From assembly GCF_016904945.1 (NCBI RefSeq), contig NZ_JADIKF010000036.1, positions 155,833 to 219,832 on the forward strand: a DNA stretch of 64,000 nt, read 5' to 3'. The stretch is from Dyella mobilis. Lineage in GTDB: Bacteria > Pseudomonadota > Gammaproteobacteria > Xanthomonadales > Rhodanobacteraceae. Within the stretch, counting starts at the first letter, position 1; each line of letters opens with the position of its first letter. Below are positions 46,585-55,871 of this stretch, piece by piece. The notes under the pieces were generated by a model. It had not been told where the DNA came from and made no database searches. It saw nothing but the letters and a program-made list of their open reading frames with translations. Position numbers and translations under genes: made by a program.

Positions 46585-47049
46585 GGCCGAACGCTGGCGA
46601 GAGAAGCGTATTTTGTGGAATTCGCGCGGGACATTCAGACAGTGGCGAACATGCCGGTGATGGTCACCGGCGGCATTCGACGTCGACAGGTGGCCGAGCA
46701 AGTCATCCAAAGTGGCGTGGACATGGTCGGCATTGGCACCGCGTTGGCGATCGATCCCTATTTGCCGGCCGATTGGCGCATGGGCATCGACAACACACCG
46801 GAATTGCTACCCATCACCTGGAAGAACAAGCCACTGGCATCCTTGGCCAACATGGCGGCGGTGCGCTTCCAGATGCGAAAGCTCAGTCACGGAAAAACAC
46901 CGAACCCAAAGGTATCGCCGTTGCGCGCGTTGATCGAGCAGCAAGCCGCCATGGTGTGGCGCACGCAGCAGTATCGAAAGTGGACCATGCGACGTTCCGA
47001 AGACCCGAGTGGGAAGCGATCCTTGTCGGCTCCTACCGCCATTTGGTAG
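46585..47049 (+). pseudogene. Old Yellow Enzyme (NADH:flavin oxidoreductase) C-terminal fragment
   Basis: It begins in mid-domain with LAREAYFVEFARDIQTVANMPVMVTGG and continues IRRRQVAEQVIQSGVDMVGIGTALAIDP, matching the phosphate-binding C-terminal half of OYE-type TIM barrels. The N-terminal two thirds, including the active site and FMN contacts, are missing. It ends just before a strong terminator. Confidence 0.75.
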
Positions 47050-47099
47050 CAAATGCCAAAAATATAAATGGTTGATTTTGATAAATATTTCGACAAGCA

Positions 47100-47139
47100 A
47101 AAACAAAAGGGCCGCCCATTTAGGCGGCCCTTTTGTTTT
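47100..47139. terminator. strong bidirectional terminator
   Basis: A 17-bp perfect stem (AAAACAAAAGGGCCGCC with its complement) around a 6-base loop, rich in A on one side and T on the other. It lies between the OYE fragment and the convergent monooxygenase gene. Confidence 0.93.
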
Positions 47140-47174
47140 CTATGCGCAAGGAAGTTGAGCCTCAGCGATTGGCC

Positions 47175-48377
47175 TTATGTGTAATCCCTGAGTGGAGCGA
47201 TGCTGGCGACTTTGTTGGGCTGGTCGATCATCAATTCTTTCAGGGTGGCCTTCGGCATCCAGGACCAGAGCTTGCGACTGAACCAGAGCCTGAGACGGCT
47301 TCGCGGGACGAACCATTCCACAGATCCCTGTCCCATTTTCTGGGCCTGGGCGACGAAGGGACGCAGGGTCGCCTCGTAGTTCGCAAAGGCCGTGGCGTAG
47401 TCGTCGCCCGCTTTCTTCAGCTCACCAGCAAGCGTATAGGCACCCGTGATGGCGATGCTGGTACCCATGCCGGCCAGTGGCGAGGCGCAGCAGGCAGCGT
47501 CACCGAGTAAGACGATGCGCCCATCTGACCAGCGGTCCATGCGGATCTGGCTGAGGGAGTCGAAGTAAAGATCGGACGCTTGATCGAGGTGCGCGAGCAA
47601 CCGCGGTGCCTCCCATTTCACATCGGAAAAGATGTCGCGAAGCAACTGCTTCTGTGCGGCGGGATCGCGACGAAGCGGGTCACTGTCGGTACGGTCGAGG
47701 TAACTCGAAGCAAAATAGAAGGACGCCTTGGCACTGCCGTCGTTCTTGCTGCCGAAGTAACCGACGCGCTTGCCAAGCTGCGTGTAGTAGCGGCCTTGGT
47801 CGTGAAGACCAAGGTAGTCGGGCACCGTGAAGATGGCCAGGTAGTAGCCCATCTCGTGGAGAATCTCCGCCTCGTTGCGAAAGGCCAGCGCGCGGGTATT
47901 GGAGTGAAGACCATCGGCGCCGACCACGAGATCGAAGCGGCCACGTTTGCCGCTGGTAAAGGTGACATCGACACCCTCGGATGTTTGCGTCAGGGCGCTG
48001 ATGGAATCGCCGAAGACGTAGGCAACGTCTTCGCGCGTTGCGTCATAGAGCAGCTTGACGAGATCGCCGCGGAGAATCTCGATATCGCCGCTGGTGAAGC
48101 CGTCGGGCAACTGGGCAAGTGTGTCCCCGCGCTCGTCCACCATCGCGATGGCACCCGTCCGTGTTTCGCACTGTTTCACGGCGGCGGTCAGGCCCATGCA
48201 ATCCAGCACGTGCGTGGCGGTGCCACGAAAGTCGACCGCATAGCCGCCAGGGCGGATGGTCGGCGCGCGCTCGACGACGGTGACGTCGAAACCGTAGCGA
48301 TGCAACCAGAAAGCCAACGCCGGCCCCGCCACACTGGCGCCCGAGATGAGGATTCGCTTGGGCATGGAATTAGCCAT
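47175..48377 (-). CDS. FAD-dependent monooxygenase
   Basis: 400 residues. Dinucleotide fold ISGASVAGPALAFWLHRYGFDVTVVER at residues 11-37, a GADGLHSNTR motif in the middle and LLGDAACCASPLAGMGTSIAITGAYTLAGEL near the C-terminus: class A flavin hydroxylase of the PHBH-like group. The substrate is not known. The start overlaps the CPBP gene's stop by 8 bp, so both are one transcript. A DNA segment of this gene (about 47601-47659) is repeated at 59252-59310. Confidence 0.9.
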   Translation of the reverse strand: MANSMPKRILISGASVAGPALAFWLHRYGFDVTVVERAPTIRPGGYAVDFRGTATHVLDCMGLTAAVKQCETRTGAIAMVDERGDTLAQLPDGFTSGDIEILRGDLVKLLYDATREDVAYVFGDSISALTQTSEGVDVTFTSGKRGRFDLVVGADGLHSNTRALAFRNEAEILHEMGYYLAIFTVPDYLGLHDQGRYYTQLGKRVGYFGSKNDGSAKASFYFASSYLDRTDSDPLRRDPAAQKQLLRDIFSDVKWEAPRLLAHLDQASDLYFDSLSQIRMDRWSDGRIVLLGDAACCASPLAGMGTSIAITGAYTLAGELKKAGDDYATAFANYEATLRPFVAQAQKMGQGSVEWFVPRSRLRLWFSRKLWSWMPKATLKELMIDQPNKVASIAPLRDYT

Positions 48378-49326
48378 TCAATCCTGCCTGATCTTGCGCT
48401 GGCATGTCGCGGTAAGTTGCGGCATCACGCACTCTCGCACGAGGTTTTTTCGATACGACGGACGTGATCCAGACCGCCATCAGGGCAAGGAGCGGCAAGG
48501 CGATCAGACTGCCTTCCGGTCCGGCAGACCCGCCGCTGAGCCACGTCGGCCCTACCGAGTAGGTCGTCAGCAAGTGCCCCTCCATGACGTTGCCACTGTC
48601 GGCGGCGCCGAACAGGAAGGATTCACTCCAGTCCCAGGCTGCGTGGAATCCCCACGCCCACCACAGAGAGCCGGTGCGCCATACGGACAGGCACATCACC
48701 AAACTGAACGCGATCACTTGCAGAATGCCCGCAACGTTCTCGCCATGGTTGCCCAGATGGGCGATGCCGAATGCCAAAGACATGGTGATGGCCGCGAAGC
48801 GTGGGCCACCCCGTTTGGCCAGGAGAAAAAACAGGTAGCCGCGGAATACTGTTTCCTCGGTCAATGCCACCAGGGCGAAGCCAAGAACCCATGCAGCGCC
48901 TGATGCCAGTAGGGACCCATTGCCGCCGTCGTAATGAATTCGGGCGCCATGCGTGACCACGAGCGCGCCCATGAGAAGTGCCATCAGTACGCAGCCGGCC
49001 AGCACACCATGACCGAACAGCCCGGCACGACCCGGCCCCCTCCAGCCATAATCGAGCCACGACCTGTGCTCGATCCTGCCCATGGCCACGGTGGCTATCA
49101 GCACCGAGAAAACGAGCGCTGATTCGGTAAAAATCAGACGGCCTGGCGTCATCGCCAATCGCATGGGCAGTGGATGGTGAAGCATGAAGGCCACGTGCCC
49201 GATCACCGCTAGCACGGCCGCGGTGACTACCATGAACAGCAGTACCGACCAGCTGGTGTACAAGCCGTCGGAGTCTCGAAAAATCGCCCTGAGGCGGGAG
49301 CGCGCGGCGGTAGTTGGGATAGCCAT
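48370..49326 (-). CDS. CPBP-family intramembrane metalloprotease
   Basis: 318 residues from ATG 49326. Seven or eight hydrophobic segments surround the CPBP/Abi motifs: EETVFRGYL with the catalytic glutamates and arginine, then FGIAHLGN with a metal-ligand histidine and FHAAWDW. Family members cleave membrane substrates or modify prenylated proteins; the target here is unknown. First gene of a pair with the flavin monooxygenase. Confidence 0.88.
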   Translation of the reverse strand: MAIPTTAARSRLRAIFRDSDGLYTSWSVLLFMVVTAAVLAVIGHVAFMLHHPLPMRLAMTPGRLIFTESALVFSVLIATVAMGRIEHRSWLDYGWRGPGRAGLFGHGVLAGCVLMALLMGALVVTHGARIHYDGGNGSLLASGAAWVLGFALVALTEETVFRGYLFFLLAKRGGPRFAAITMSLAFGIAHLGNHGENVAGILQVIAFSLVMCLSVWRTGSLWWAWGFHAAWDWSESFLFGAADSGNVMEGHLLTTYSVGPTWLSGGSAGPEGSLIALPLLALMAVWITSVVSKKPRARVRDAATYRDMPAQDQAGLNG

Positions 49327-49794
49327 GCTGCCAGTGTGCAGGTTCTGCGCGTGACGCCGACAGTGATGGTCGCAAGCGAAGTGAGCTGACATTTGTCATG
49401 CCCCAGCCTGCGATCAACGTGGAGCGAATGGCTCGATGGAGCTGGTGGCCGTCTTGATCTGGCTGGCTGAGCCACAAAGTGCGCATTGGGCCTGGCGATT
49501 AGCTGTCGGAGGGTGGTGCGATGCTTACGCCCGCCAAGCGAGCGATCTTATTTGTGCTTGTACGTTCGCGGACCTCTTTCACCAGAATGTGAGCGGTAGC
49601 GCCGAGGAGTGCTCTGAGCGCGCGACGCGCTTGCTCTCGATTCGAATATTTCCTCGATGTAGTGCGCGATTTCGAAAGCCATCGATGCCTCTATCGAATG
49701 CGAGTACACAAAGCGAGTCATGACTCGTATTATTTTTTGATGGCACCAATGTGCAAGCGTTCGCCACCACTGCTACCCACGGGCAACATGCGGG
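49327..49794. other. divergent intergenic region
   Basis: About 470 bp between the CPBP gene and the DinB fusion gene. Several short open frames, none with a ribosome site or family character. It must contain both promoters, which I cannot place. Confidence 0.4.
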
Positions 49795-50709
49795 ATGGAT
49801 ATGTTGGATACCAAGACATTGCAGCGTCTTTTCAAGTACAAGCTTTGTGCGAATGAAGAAATACTGGCGGCTATAGAGAAGCTGGATAGTCTCTCTCCGG
49901 CGCGAGAAGTTGCCATCAGAACGCTCAGCCACGCCTATGTCGTCGATCAAATCTTTGCGGCGAACATGGAGCGTCGCCCGCATGCGTATGCATCGTCTAA
50001 TGACGATCTGGCGCCGAGCCTGGAAGAATTGTTCAGAGATACGAAGGCGAGTGATCAATGGTATGTCGATTACGTATCGGCACTTGACCGCCGGCAACTA
50101 GAGGAGGTTATCGATTTTACGTTTACAGATGGTGCGCCTGGCCGGATGTCACGTGAAGAAATGCTCATGCACGTGAGCCTCCATGGCGCTTATCACCGGG
50201 GACAGGTGAGTTGGATGTTGGCGCTCAACGCCGTGGATCCGCCGGTGGATGGGCTGACGAGTTATCTGCACAAAGCCGAGGCCTCAAGCCGCCGCCGGCC
50301 CGAAGTCACTACGGAGCTTTTCTCGCTCGATCTGGCCAAGCACGATGTAGCCGAAACCGTATCGAGCAATCGCGTTCTGAACGACGGAGCGGCAGAAGCC
50401 CCGACATGTCTCGCAGAAATGACGGAGCGCGTGAAAATCGCAGTGGGCAACGATGCCGGACTCGGAAAGACCTTGAAGTTCGACCTGCGTGGCGAAGGCT
50501 TCATTCTCATCGATGGAAGCTCGGTCACGAATGAAGATAAGCCCGCGGACCTCACGTTGAGTGCCACCATCGATGACCTGCGCGCTATCGGCCAGGGGCG
50601 CTTGGCACCTATGGCCGCTGTCATGACGGGGCGGCTCGGCCTGTCCAGCATGAGCGTCGCAATGGGTCTTCGAAGCAAGATGCAAGAACTGTTCGTCAAA
50701 ATGCGATAG
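49795..50709 (+). CDS. DinB-SCP2 fusion protein
   Basis: 304 residues from ATG 49795, or ATG 49801. Residues 1-165 are a DinB/YfiT four-helix domain with the three metal histidines H46 (SHAYVVDQ), H130 and H134 (HGAYHRGQV). Residues about 200-304 resemble an SCP2 sterol-carrier domain: LKFDLRGEGFILIDGSS, ADLTLSATIDDLRAIGQGRLAPMAAVMTGRLGLSSM. DinB-like enzymes often transfer or isomerise thiols; SCP2 domains bind hydrophobic ligands. Domain fusion of this kind is unusual to my knowledge. The cupin gene follows after 64 bp. Confidence 0.8.
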   Translation: MDMLDTKTLQRLFKYKLCANEEILAAIEKLDSLSPAREVAIRTLSHAYVVDQIFAANMERRPHAYASSNDDLAPSLEELFRDTKASDQWYVDYVSALDRRQLEEVIDFTFTDGAPGRMSREEMLMHVSLHGAYHRGQVSWMLALNAVDPPVDGLTSYLHKAEASSRRRPEVTTELFSLDLAKHDVAETVSSNRVLNDGAAEAPTCLAEMTERVKIAVGNDAGLGKTLKFDLRGEGFILIDGSSVTNEDKPADLTLSATIDDLRAIGQGRLAPMAAVMTGRLGLSSMSVAMGLRSKMQELFVKMR

Positions 50710-50773
50710 CACGCCTCGCATATCGAGGAACACGTGAACCCATTTGTTTTTTCGTAACTCAGGAGCGATCAGA

Positions 50774-51193
50774 ATGACCGTACAAGACAGTCACATCGAT
50801 CAGGGGGCCGTGAGTCTCCAAGATCACTGCATTTATCTGGCAGGGGGTGGACGCATGCGTTCCTATCCAAGGACTGTCGAATTTCTCAGGAACACGAGGC
50901 AAGATCCCTCGTTGGTGGGAGGTCGCATGCTCACGCTCTTTCATGCGAGTTGTTCTGAGGATGTGCACTACCCTACGTGGGAGATGCATCCTCATGGTGA
51001 TGAACTCCTGATCCTTCTATCGGGCTCTCTTTCCGTCGAGTTCCGTGACAGCGGCCGGGTGGAGGCAAGCCTGTTGCAGCCACAAGCCGCATTTATCGTC
51101 CCATCCGGTGATTGGCATCGACTGATTGTCCACGAGTCGTCGACGCTTATTGCAATCACACTGGGTCACCAGACCGTTCACGAAGCTGATTGA
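50774..51193 (+). CDS. cupin-domain protein
   Basis: 139 residues from ATG 50774, with AGGAGCG before it. The cupin motifs are present: HPHGDELLILLSGSLSVEF (motif 1, with metal-ligand histidines and glutamate) and AAFIVPSGDWHRL (motif 2). Single-domain cupin of unknown substrate, probably cotranscribed with the DinB-SCP2 gene. Confidence 0.85.
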   Translation: MTVQDSHIDQGAVSLQDHCIYLAGGGRMRSYPRTVEFLRNTRQDPSLVGGRMLTLFHASCSEDVHYPTWEMHPHGDELLILLSGSLSVEFRDSGRVEASLLQPQAAFIVPSGDWHRLIVHESSTLIAITLGHQTVHEAD

Positions 51194-51609
51194 TGGTCAG
51201 TGGTTAGACCCGAACGAAGGGGTTGGTGTCATTCGCCAGCTTGGTGCTCAACATCCATTGTTGCAACCGTTCGGCGCCGTCTGCTTCATCGAGATCACGG
51301 GTCCCCCGCAATCCTCTGGGACTGCTTTTTGCAAGCGTTCGCCCGATGGCATTCACCGGAGTCGAGGGCGTACTGAGAGCACGATATCAATATCGACTAG
51401 CCTGTGTTGTCGAGGGCGGAGTGGGAGGCGGCGTGAGGGTGCGATAAGAGATGCATAGCGTCTGGACCCCGTGCGAGTCCATGCCTTCAGGCTAAGACGG
51501 ACTGTGATTGAGGCAGAAAAGATCAACGTAGGCGTGGCAGACACGACCAAGCACCCCGTCGCCTCAACGAGGCTTCTCGTCCAAGGCGACGTGCTGCACT
51601 TTCCCACGA
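51194..51609. other. intergenic region between convergent genes
   Basis: About 415 bp without a supportable gene. No terminator hairpin with a U tract was found. Confidence 0.35.
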
Positions 51610-52899
51610 TCAAGCGATATCGAAGAGGGCTTGCCCCACGTAGCCACCTTCTTTCGCACCTGGCGGGCAGGCAAACACCCCACCACCAATGTGAGTGACA
51701 AACTGATTCAACATGTCGAACTTGGACATATTGTCGAATATCTTGATGAAGCCCGTGCGTGGGTCGCTCTGGTAACACAGGAAAAGTAAACCTGCGTCGA
51801 ACTCCATCGCCTGGCGCCATGGTGGCCAGCGTTCGGCCGTAAAGCTCAGGCCGTTATCGTAGGAATAGGATCGACGCAGTATTTGGGCCCCATCGTTAAC
51901 GGTGGGAGCACCCAAGCGCACGTGCGAGTTGTCGGGAATGATGGGGTTGCCATCGGCATCGTTGGCGTCGAGATCCAAAGCATCTTTTTCGTGCTTGCCA
52001 CCCAGCGGCGCACCGGTGTTCTTGTGACGCCCCATGACTTGTTCCTGGAAGCCGAGCTTCATGCGGTCCCAGTGCTCGAGCGCAATGCGGATGGGGCGCG
52101 CAACCAGGTAACTGCCGTGATTCATCCAGCCTGCGTCGTCACCAGCCCAAACATAGCGATCCAGTGTCGCCGAGCTGTTGATCGGCGGGTTCATCGTGCC
52201 GTCCTTGAAGCCCATCAGATTGCGCGGCGTGCCCTTGTCCTTCTGTGCGGCCAGGAAGCCCGGCTGCGCCCAGCGCATTTTCGCGGCGTCGTAGGCGAGC
52301 CGAGCGAGTTGGCGCACAGCGTGGAATGCCACCTGAGGATCGTTCGAACAAGCCTGGATACACAAATCACCACCGGTGCGCTCAGGCACCAGTTGGTCAC
52401 CGTTGAACCGTGGGAGGTCTACCAATGCTTCGGGACGATGTTTGTTGAGGCCGTAACGATCTTTTCCATCCGAGGTCGCGAACAGGCCCGGACCGAAGCC
52501 GAACGTGACCGTGAGGCGGCTTGGGGTGAGACCCACCGCTTCGCCGGAATCAACCGGAGGATTGGCCACGTCATCGGTCAATGGCGCTACCGTTTGCCCT
52601 TGCGTGAGCCGAGCAGACACCTCTGTCCAACGACGCAACAGAGCGATCACATCGTCACGCTTGTCGGTCACCAGATCGAATGCCGCGAAATAGACGAACC
52701 CTTGTTGAGGAGTGGCGATGCCCGCTTGGTGGCTCCCCCAGAAGGGAATGATGTCCGCCTCGGAACTTGCCGTTCCCGATGTCTTCGCCAAAACGTGCGG
52801 CGCCGCCGCGGTAGACGTGGCGGCGATGGTGACCGCCGTGGCAGTGGAAGTCAGGAAGCGGCGTCGGCTTAAACGATCGGGATCGTTGGTGTCGTTCAT
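51610..52899 (-). CDS. efeB: Dyp-type heme peroxidase / deferrochelatase
   Basis: 429 residues. A Tat signal (SRRRFLTSTATAV) directs export of the folded heme protein. The Dyp pattern GFKDGTMNP carries the distal aspartate (GxxDG motif), and NSHVRLGAP contains the proximal heme histidine. This matches EfeB, the periplasmic peroxidase of the EfeUOB iron system, which can extract iron from heme. EfeU and EfeO are not in this window. The start overlaps the stop of the propeller gene by 4 bp, so the two are translationally coupled. Confidence 0.9.
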   Translation of the reverse strand: MNDTNDPDRLSRRRFLTSTATAVTIAATSTAAAPHVLAKTSGTASSEADIIPFWGSHQAGIATPQQGFVYFAAFDLVTDKRDDVIALLRRWTEVSARLTQGQTVAPLTDDVANPPVDSGEAVGLTPSRLTVTFGFGPGLFATSDGKDRYGLNKHRPEALVDLPRFNGDQLVPERTGGDLCIQACSNDPQVAFHAVRQLARLAYDAAKMRWAQPGFLAAQKDKGTPRNLMGFKDGTMNPPINSSATLDRYVWAGDDAGWMNHGSYLVARPIRIALEHWDRMKLGFQEQVMGRHKNTGAPLGGKHEKDALDLDANDADGNPIIPDNSHVRLGAPTVNDGAQILRRSYSYDNGLSFTAERWPPWRQAMEFDAGLLFLCYQSDPRTGFIKIFDNMSKFDMLNQFVTHIGGGVFACPPGAKEGGYVGQALFDIA

Positions 52900-54059
52900 T
52901 TACCACCCCGCATCAGGGTATTCATGTCGTCTTCGACATAGTAGAAACCTTGGCCATCCGGCATGAGTGCAATGCCAAACAAATCACCGTTACCGGGCGG
53001 TGATTGGGCCTGATCGGAATCGATCCACTGGCTATAGATCTGCTTGCCGGCGACGGGGTCGACTTCCACCAACTGCCCATCTTTGCCGTTGCATACCAAG
53101 AGGTGTCCGGCTGGGGTATAGACCATTGCTAACGGCCAGCTCAGGAGGCCGCCTTGCGTCACGACCTTGCCCGTGCCCGCACTGTCGGTGCGCGACAAGG
53201 CATTGGGAATGGCTGTGATGACATTGTCCAACCCATCGGTCACGTACAGCGTGTTATCCGAACCCAGCGCCAAACCGGTAGGACCCAACAAGAAGTTGTC
53301 GCGGTCTGCGCGCGCCGAAAAGCCGTTGCCAATCACGGTCTGATCGATCAAGACGGGCGGTTTGCCATCAGGAATTTGAATGTTGAGGCGTAGCACGGTG
53401 GCCTTGTGCAGAACCACCGGAAAACCCGTGGCCTTGTCGATCACATCCGGGCTGGGTAGGCCAAACCCCGCCATGCTGATGAATAGCGTGGCGGTCGAGC
53501 CGTTGTCGACCACGGCCATGTCGCCCCACGGGTCATTGATGGTCGGTCCCGACCAGGCAGCAACCATCTTGCCACTGGGATCGAGCACGATGAGGCAACC
53601 GTCGCCCTTGGTGGCGGTCGTACCGTCGGTGCTTGGGGTGCTACCCACGATGACCCAACCGGTCTTGAGCATGGTCATCGCTGTGGTGAGACCTACGCCG
53701 CCTGGACACTGCGGCAATTTCTGCGGCAGCTTGGCAAATAACGTGGTCTTCTTGGTCGATGGGCGGTAGTCGATGATGGTCGTGCCGGTACCCTGGAGGT
53801 TAGATAGGTTGTTGAAATTGTCGACCAGCACATCGCCGGCTTGGATGGTTCCAGCCGCGACCGGTGCGATCACCACTGCATAGGGATTGAGATCGCCGTT
53901 ATCGGCCACGGACGAGGTCAGCAGTACGTGCCGATGGATCGTTTCCAACATGCCCTTGGGTTCGCCCGCGATGGCGTTCGCGGAAAAGATCAATACGGTT
54001 GCCGCCCATGCGGCGACCGTGCGCGACAGACTCATGCGACGAAGAACGGAAGTAGTCAT
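52896..54059 (-). CDS. secreted beta-propeller protein
   Basis: 387 residues from ATG 54059, with a signal peptide (RTVAAWAATVLIFSANAIA). NHL-like blades are visible: GPTGLALGSDNTLYVTDGLDNVITAIP and WPLAMVYTPAGHLLVCNGKDGQLVEVDP. No enzyme motif is recognised. It lies 10 bp after the porin gene and overlaps efeB, so the three genes form one transcript; the set porin, propeller and Dyp peroxidase suggests an envelope-level iron or heme handling unit. Confidence 0.82.
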   Translation of the reverse strand: MTTSVLRRMSLSRTVAAWAATVLIFSANAIAGEPKGMLETIHRHVLLTSSVADNGDLNPYAVVIAPVAAGTIQAGDVLVDNFNNLSNLQGTGTTIIDYRPSTKKTTLFAKLPQKLPQCPGGVGLTTAMTMLKTGWVIVGSTPSTDGTTATKGDGCLIVLDPSGKMVAAWSGPTINDPWGDMAVVDNGSTATLFISMAGFGLPSPDVIDKATGFPVVLHKATVLRLNIQIPDGKPPVLIDQTVIGNGFSARADRDNFLLGPTGLALGSDNTLYVTDGLDNVITAIPNALSRTDSAGTGKVVTQGGLLSWPLAMVYTPAGHLLVCNGKDGQLVEVDPVAGKQIYSQWIDSDQAQSPPGNGDLFGIALMPDGQGFYYVEDDMNTLMRGGK

Positions 54060-54069
54060 CCTGGAAACC

Positions 54070-55584
54070 TCAGAACAGAATGTTGGTGCGCAAACCGACG
54101 ACCAGCTCGTTGCCGATCCGATGGGTGGGATTGCTTGGGTTAACGACGCCACCGCCGGGGTTGAAGACGTACTGCAGGTCTGGCTGGAGCTGCCACCAAG
54201 GACGCATCTGATACTGATAGGTCAGCTCCACATAAGTCTCCGAGCTGCGAATCAAGTTGAAACTGTTCGGATCGACCGCCTCGGCATAATGCGCGGCATC
54301 GGCGTCGTATCCGGAGAGGGAGCTCGATACCCGTACGTAGCCCATACCTACACCAAAGGTGTCGTCAGGACGATTTCGGAAAGGCTCGTGTTCGACCACG
54401 CCGGCATTCATGCTGTACTTGATGAAATTGCGGTCGCTTTGGGGCGTCCCCATGGCGCGGGCGAAGGCATTCCAGGTGTGGTTGGGATCATCATGGCTCC
54501 GCCACAGCATCTGATCGGCGACTGCATATATCGAGAAATTGCCCTTGTGCTGCAGTGGAGCGCCATTGCTCAGCGGGCTGGCAAGCGGCATGCCGTTTAC
54601 GTCATAGCGTTGGTCGGCAAAGCTTTCCGTGTCATACCACGCGCCCAAGCGATAGGTTCGCGCCAGCGGCGCCGATTCGCCGGGATACACCATGCTGCCC
54701 AACGCCGGGTAGGCATATTGGATCTCGGCCATGATCAATCGTCCGCCACCCAGCGGAAAGCTGGTACCGGAAGGATCGGTTTGTTGAGGGTCGCCCTGGT
54801 TATTGCTCGTGGGGCTGCCATTGAATACGCCGACGAGAATGTTGACCGGGTCGATGGGACGGTAGCGAAAGCGCACGCCAAGTGCGGACAACGGATAGGC
54901 GGGGCCGCCACCGGGCATGTTGTAGGAGGGGAGTGCGGGCCAGCCAAACATCGTGTTCACGAAGTAGGACGCGTTCTGGCTGACGATGAATTCCTGGTCA
55001 ACGCTTTGTTGGCCAACCTTGATGTCGAGGCGATCTTCCTCGAGGAATTTTTGGTCGTACCACATTTCCCACAGACGCGTCGCCCGATCAGCCTCGATAC
55101 CGCTTGCGGTTTGGATCGTGTCCAAATTATCTGCGCTCAGATTCTGACCGTGGATCTGCAGTGCGCTGATGTTGAACAGGCCGCCGTACCATCCAAACCC
55201 GCGATGGGTGTCCAGCTGCATCACCATCTGGGTCAAACCGTCGTACTGTGCGCCGCGACGCGTACCGCCGGTGACATTGCCAAGCACCTCGCTGGTTTCC
55301 TGGACGGCGAGCGAGATGCCGTATTTGCTTAGCCAGGTGCGCAGGCCGAACATGTCGCCGAGCATGAAATTGCTGCGCTTGAGGTTTTCCAGAAAGCTGG
55401 CGAAGTCTGCCGGTTGACCGTTGGCACCTTGTGTCGCGCTAATCGGCGCCGAGATCGGTGGCGGTCCGGCTAGCGCCGACGCGCTAGCCAGCAGCGTAAT
55501 GGTGACTGCCGCGGCCACCATTCTGGCTTTGTACGCTCGCGCCCACGTGTCGGCCTTTCGGGCCGAGCTTCCCCGGATCACCAT
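54070..55584 (-). CDS. OprB-type carbohydrate-selective porin
   Basis: 504 residues with a signal peptide (MVAAAVTITLLASASALAG), possibly starting at the internal Met. The mature protein resembles the OprB family: FGLRTWLSKYGISLAVQETSEVLGNVTGG, VGQQSVDQEFIVSQ, alternating beta strands and a terminal Phe in LRTNILF. The family is normally sugar-selective, but here a Fur-like site lies about 70 bp upstream and the partners are iron-related, so it may admit another solute. Confidence 0.85.
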   Translation of the reverse strand: MVIRGSSARKADTWARAYKARMVAAAVTITLLASASALAGPPPISAPISATQGANGQPADFASFLENLKRSNFMLGDMFGLRTWLSKYGISLAVQETSEVLGNVTGGTRRGAQYDGLTQMVMQLDTHRGFGWYGGLFNISALQIHGQNLSADNLDTIQTASGIEADRATRLWEMWYDQKFLEEDRLDIKVGQQSVDQEFIVSQNASYFVNTMFGWPALPSYNMPGGGPAYPLSALGVRFRYRPIDPVNILVGVFNGSPTSNNQGDPQQTDPSGTSFPLGGGRLIMAEIQYAYPALGSMVYPGESAPLARTYRLGAWYDTESFADQRYDVNGMPLASPLSNGAPLQHKGNFSIYAVADQMLWRSHDDPNHTWNAFARAMGTPQSDRNFIKYSMNAGVVEHEPFRNRPDDTFGVGMGYVRVSSSLSGYDADAAHYAEAVDPNSFNLIRSSETYVELTYQYQMRPWWQLQPDLQYVFNPGGGVVNPSNPTHRIGNELVVGLRTNILF

Positions 55585-55651
55585 TGCACTGCCCCTTCTG
55601 GAAGTTGATGGCTTACCCGGAACAGGGCGGCTAACAGCTCGAAAGATTAGC

Positions 55652-55672
55652 GCGAATAATTCTCATTAACAA
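55652..55672. promoter_or_regulatory. Fur-box-like site, porin side
   Basis: On the minus strand it reads AATGAGAATTATT, close to the repeating GATAAT/AATGATAATCATT pattern of Fur sites. It sits 70 bp before the porin start and would repress the porin-propeller-efeB unit when iron is plentiful. Confidence 0.6.
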
Positions 55673-55780
55673 CATTCGGCGGGCGCCGGTCAAATTGGGG
55701 GAACGACGCTCGACGGTCAGTCCGCAGCCATGCTGGCTAAGGCGCTGCCGGCGTGACATACGCTGCCGCAGGGCAAAGAG

Positions 55781-55808
55781 TTGACTGACAAATGAGAATC
55801 ATTACCAT
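55781..55808 (+). promoter_or_regulatory. promoter with Fur-box-like site, siderophore receptor side
   Basis: TTGACT at 55781-55786 and TACCAT at 55803-55808 form a sigma-70-like promoter with a 16-base spacer. Within it lies AATGAGAATCATTA (55791-55804), a near-consensus Fur site, so Fur would block the promoter directly. Confidence 0.75.
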
Positions 55809-55871
55809 ATCCGTTGCCTAGTGGCGCAAGGTGCGCCCGCCAAACAGTCCTCCCCTACAGGGTCAACGGAA

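Noticed and set aside
47580..48467. 295-residue plus-strand open frame
   Set aside because: Antisense to the monooxygenase and CPBP overlap.
51883..52872. 329-residue plus-strand open frame
   Set aside because: Antisense to efeB, which has all Dyp motifs.
53887..55332. 481-residue plus-strand open frame
   Set aside because: Antisense to the porin and the propeller gene; spans two genes.
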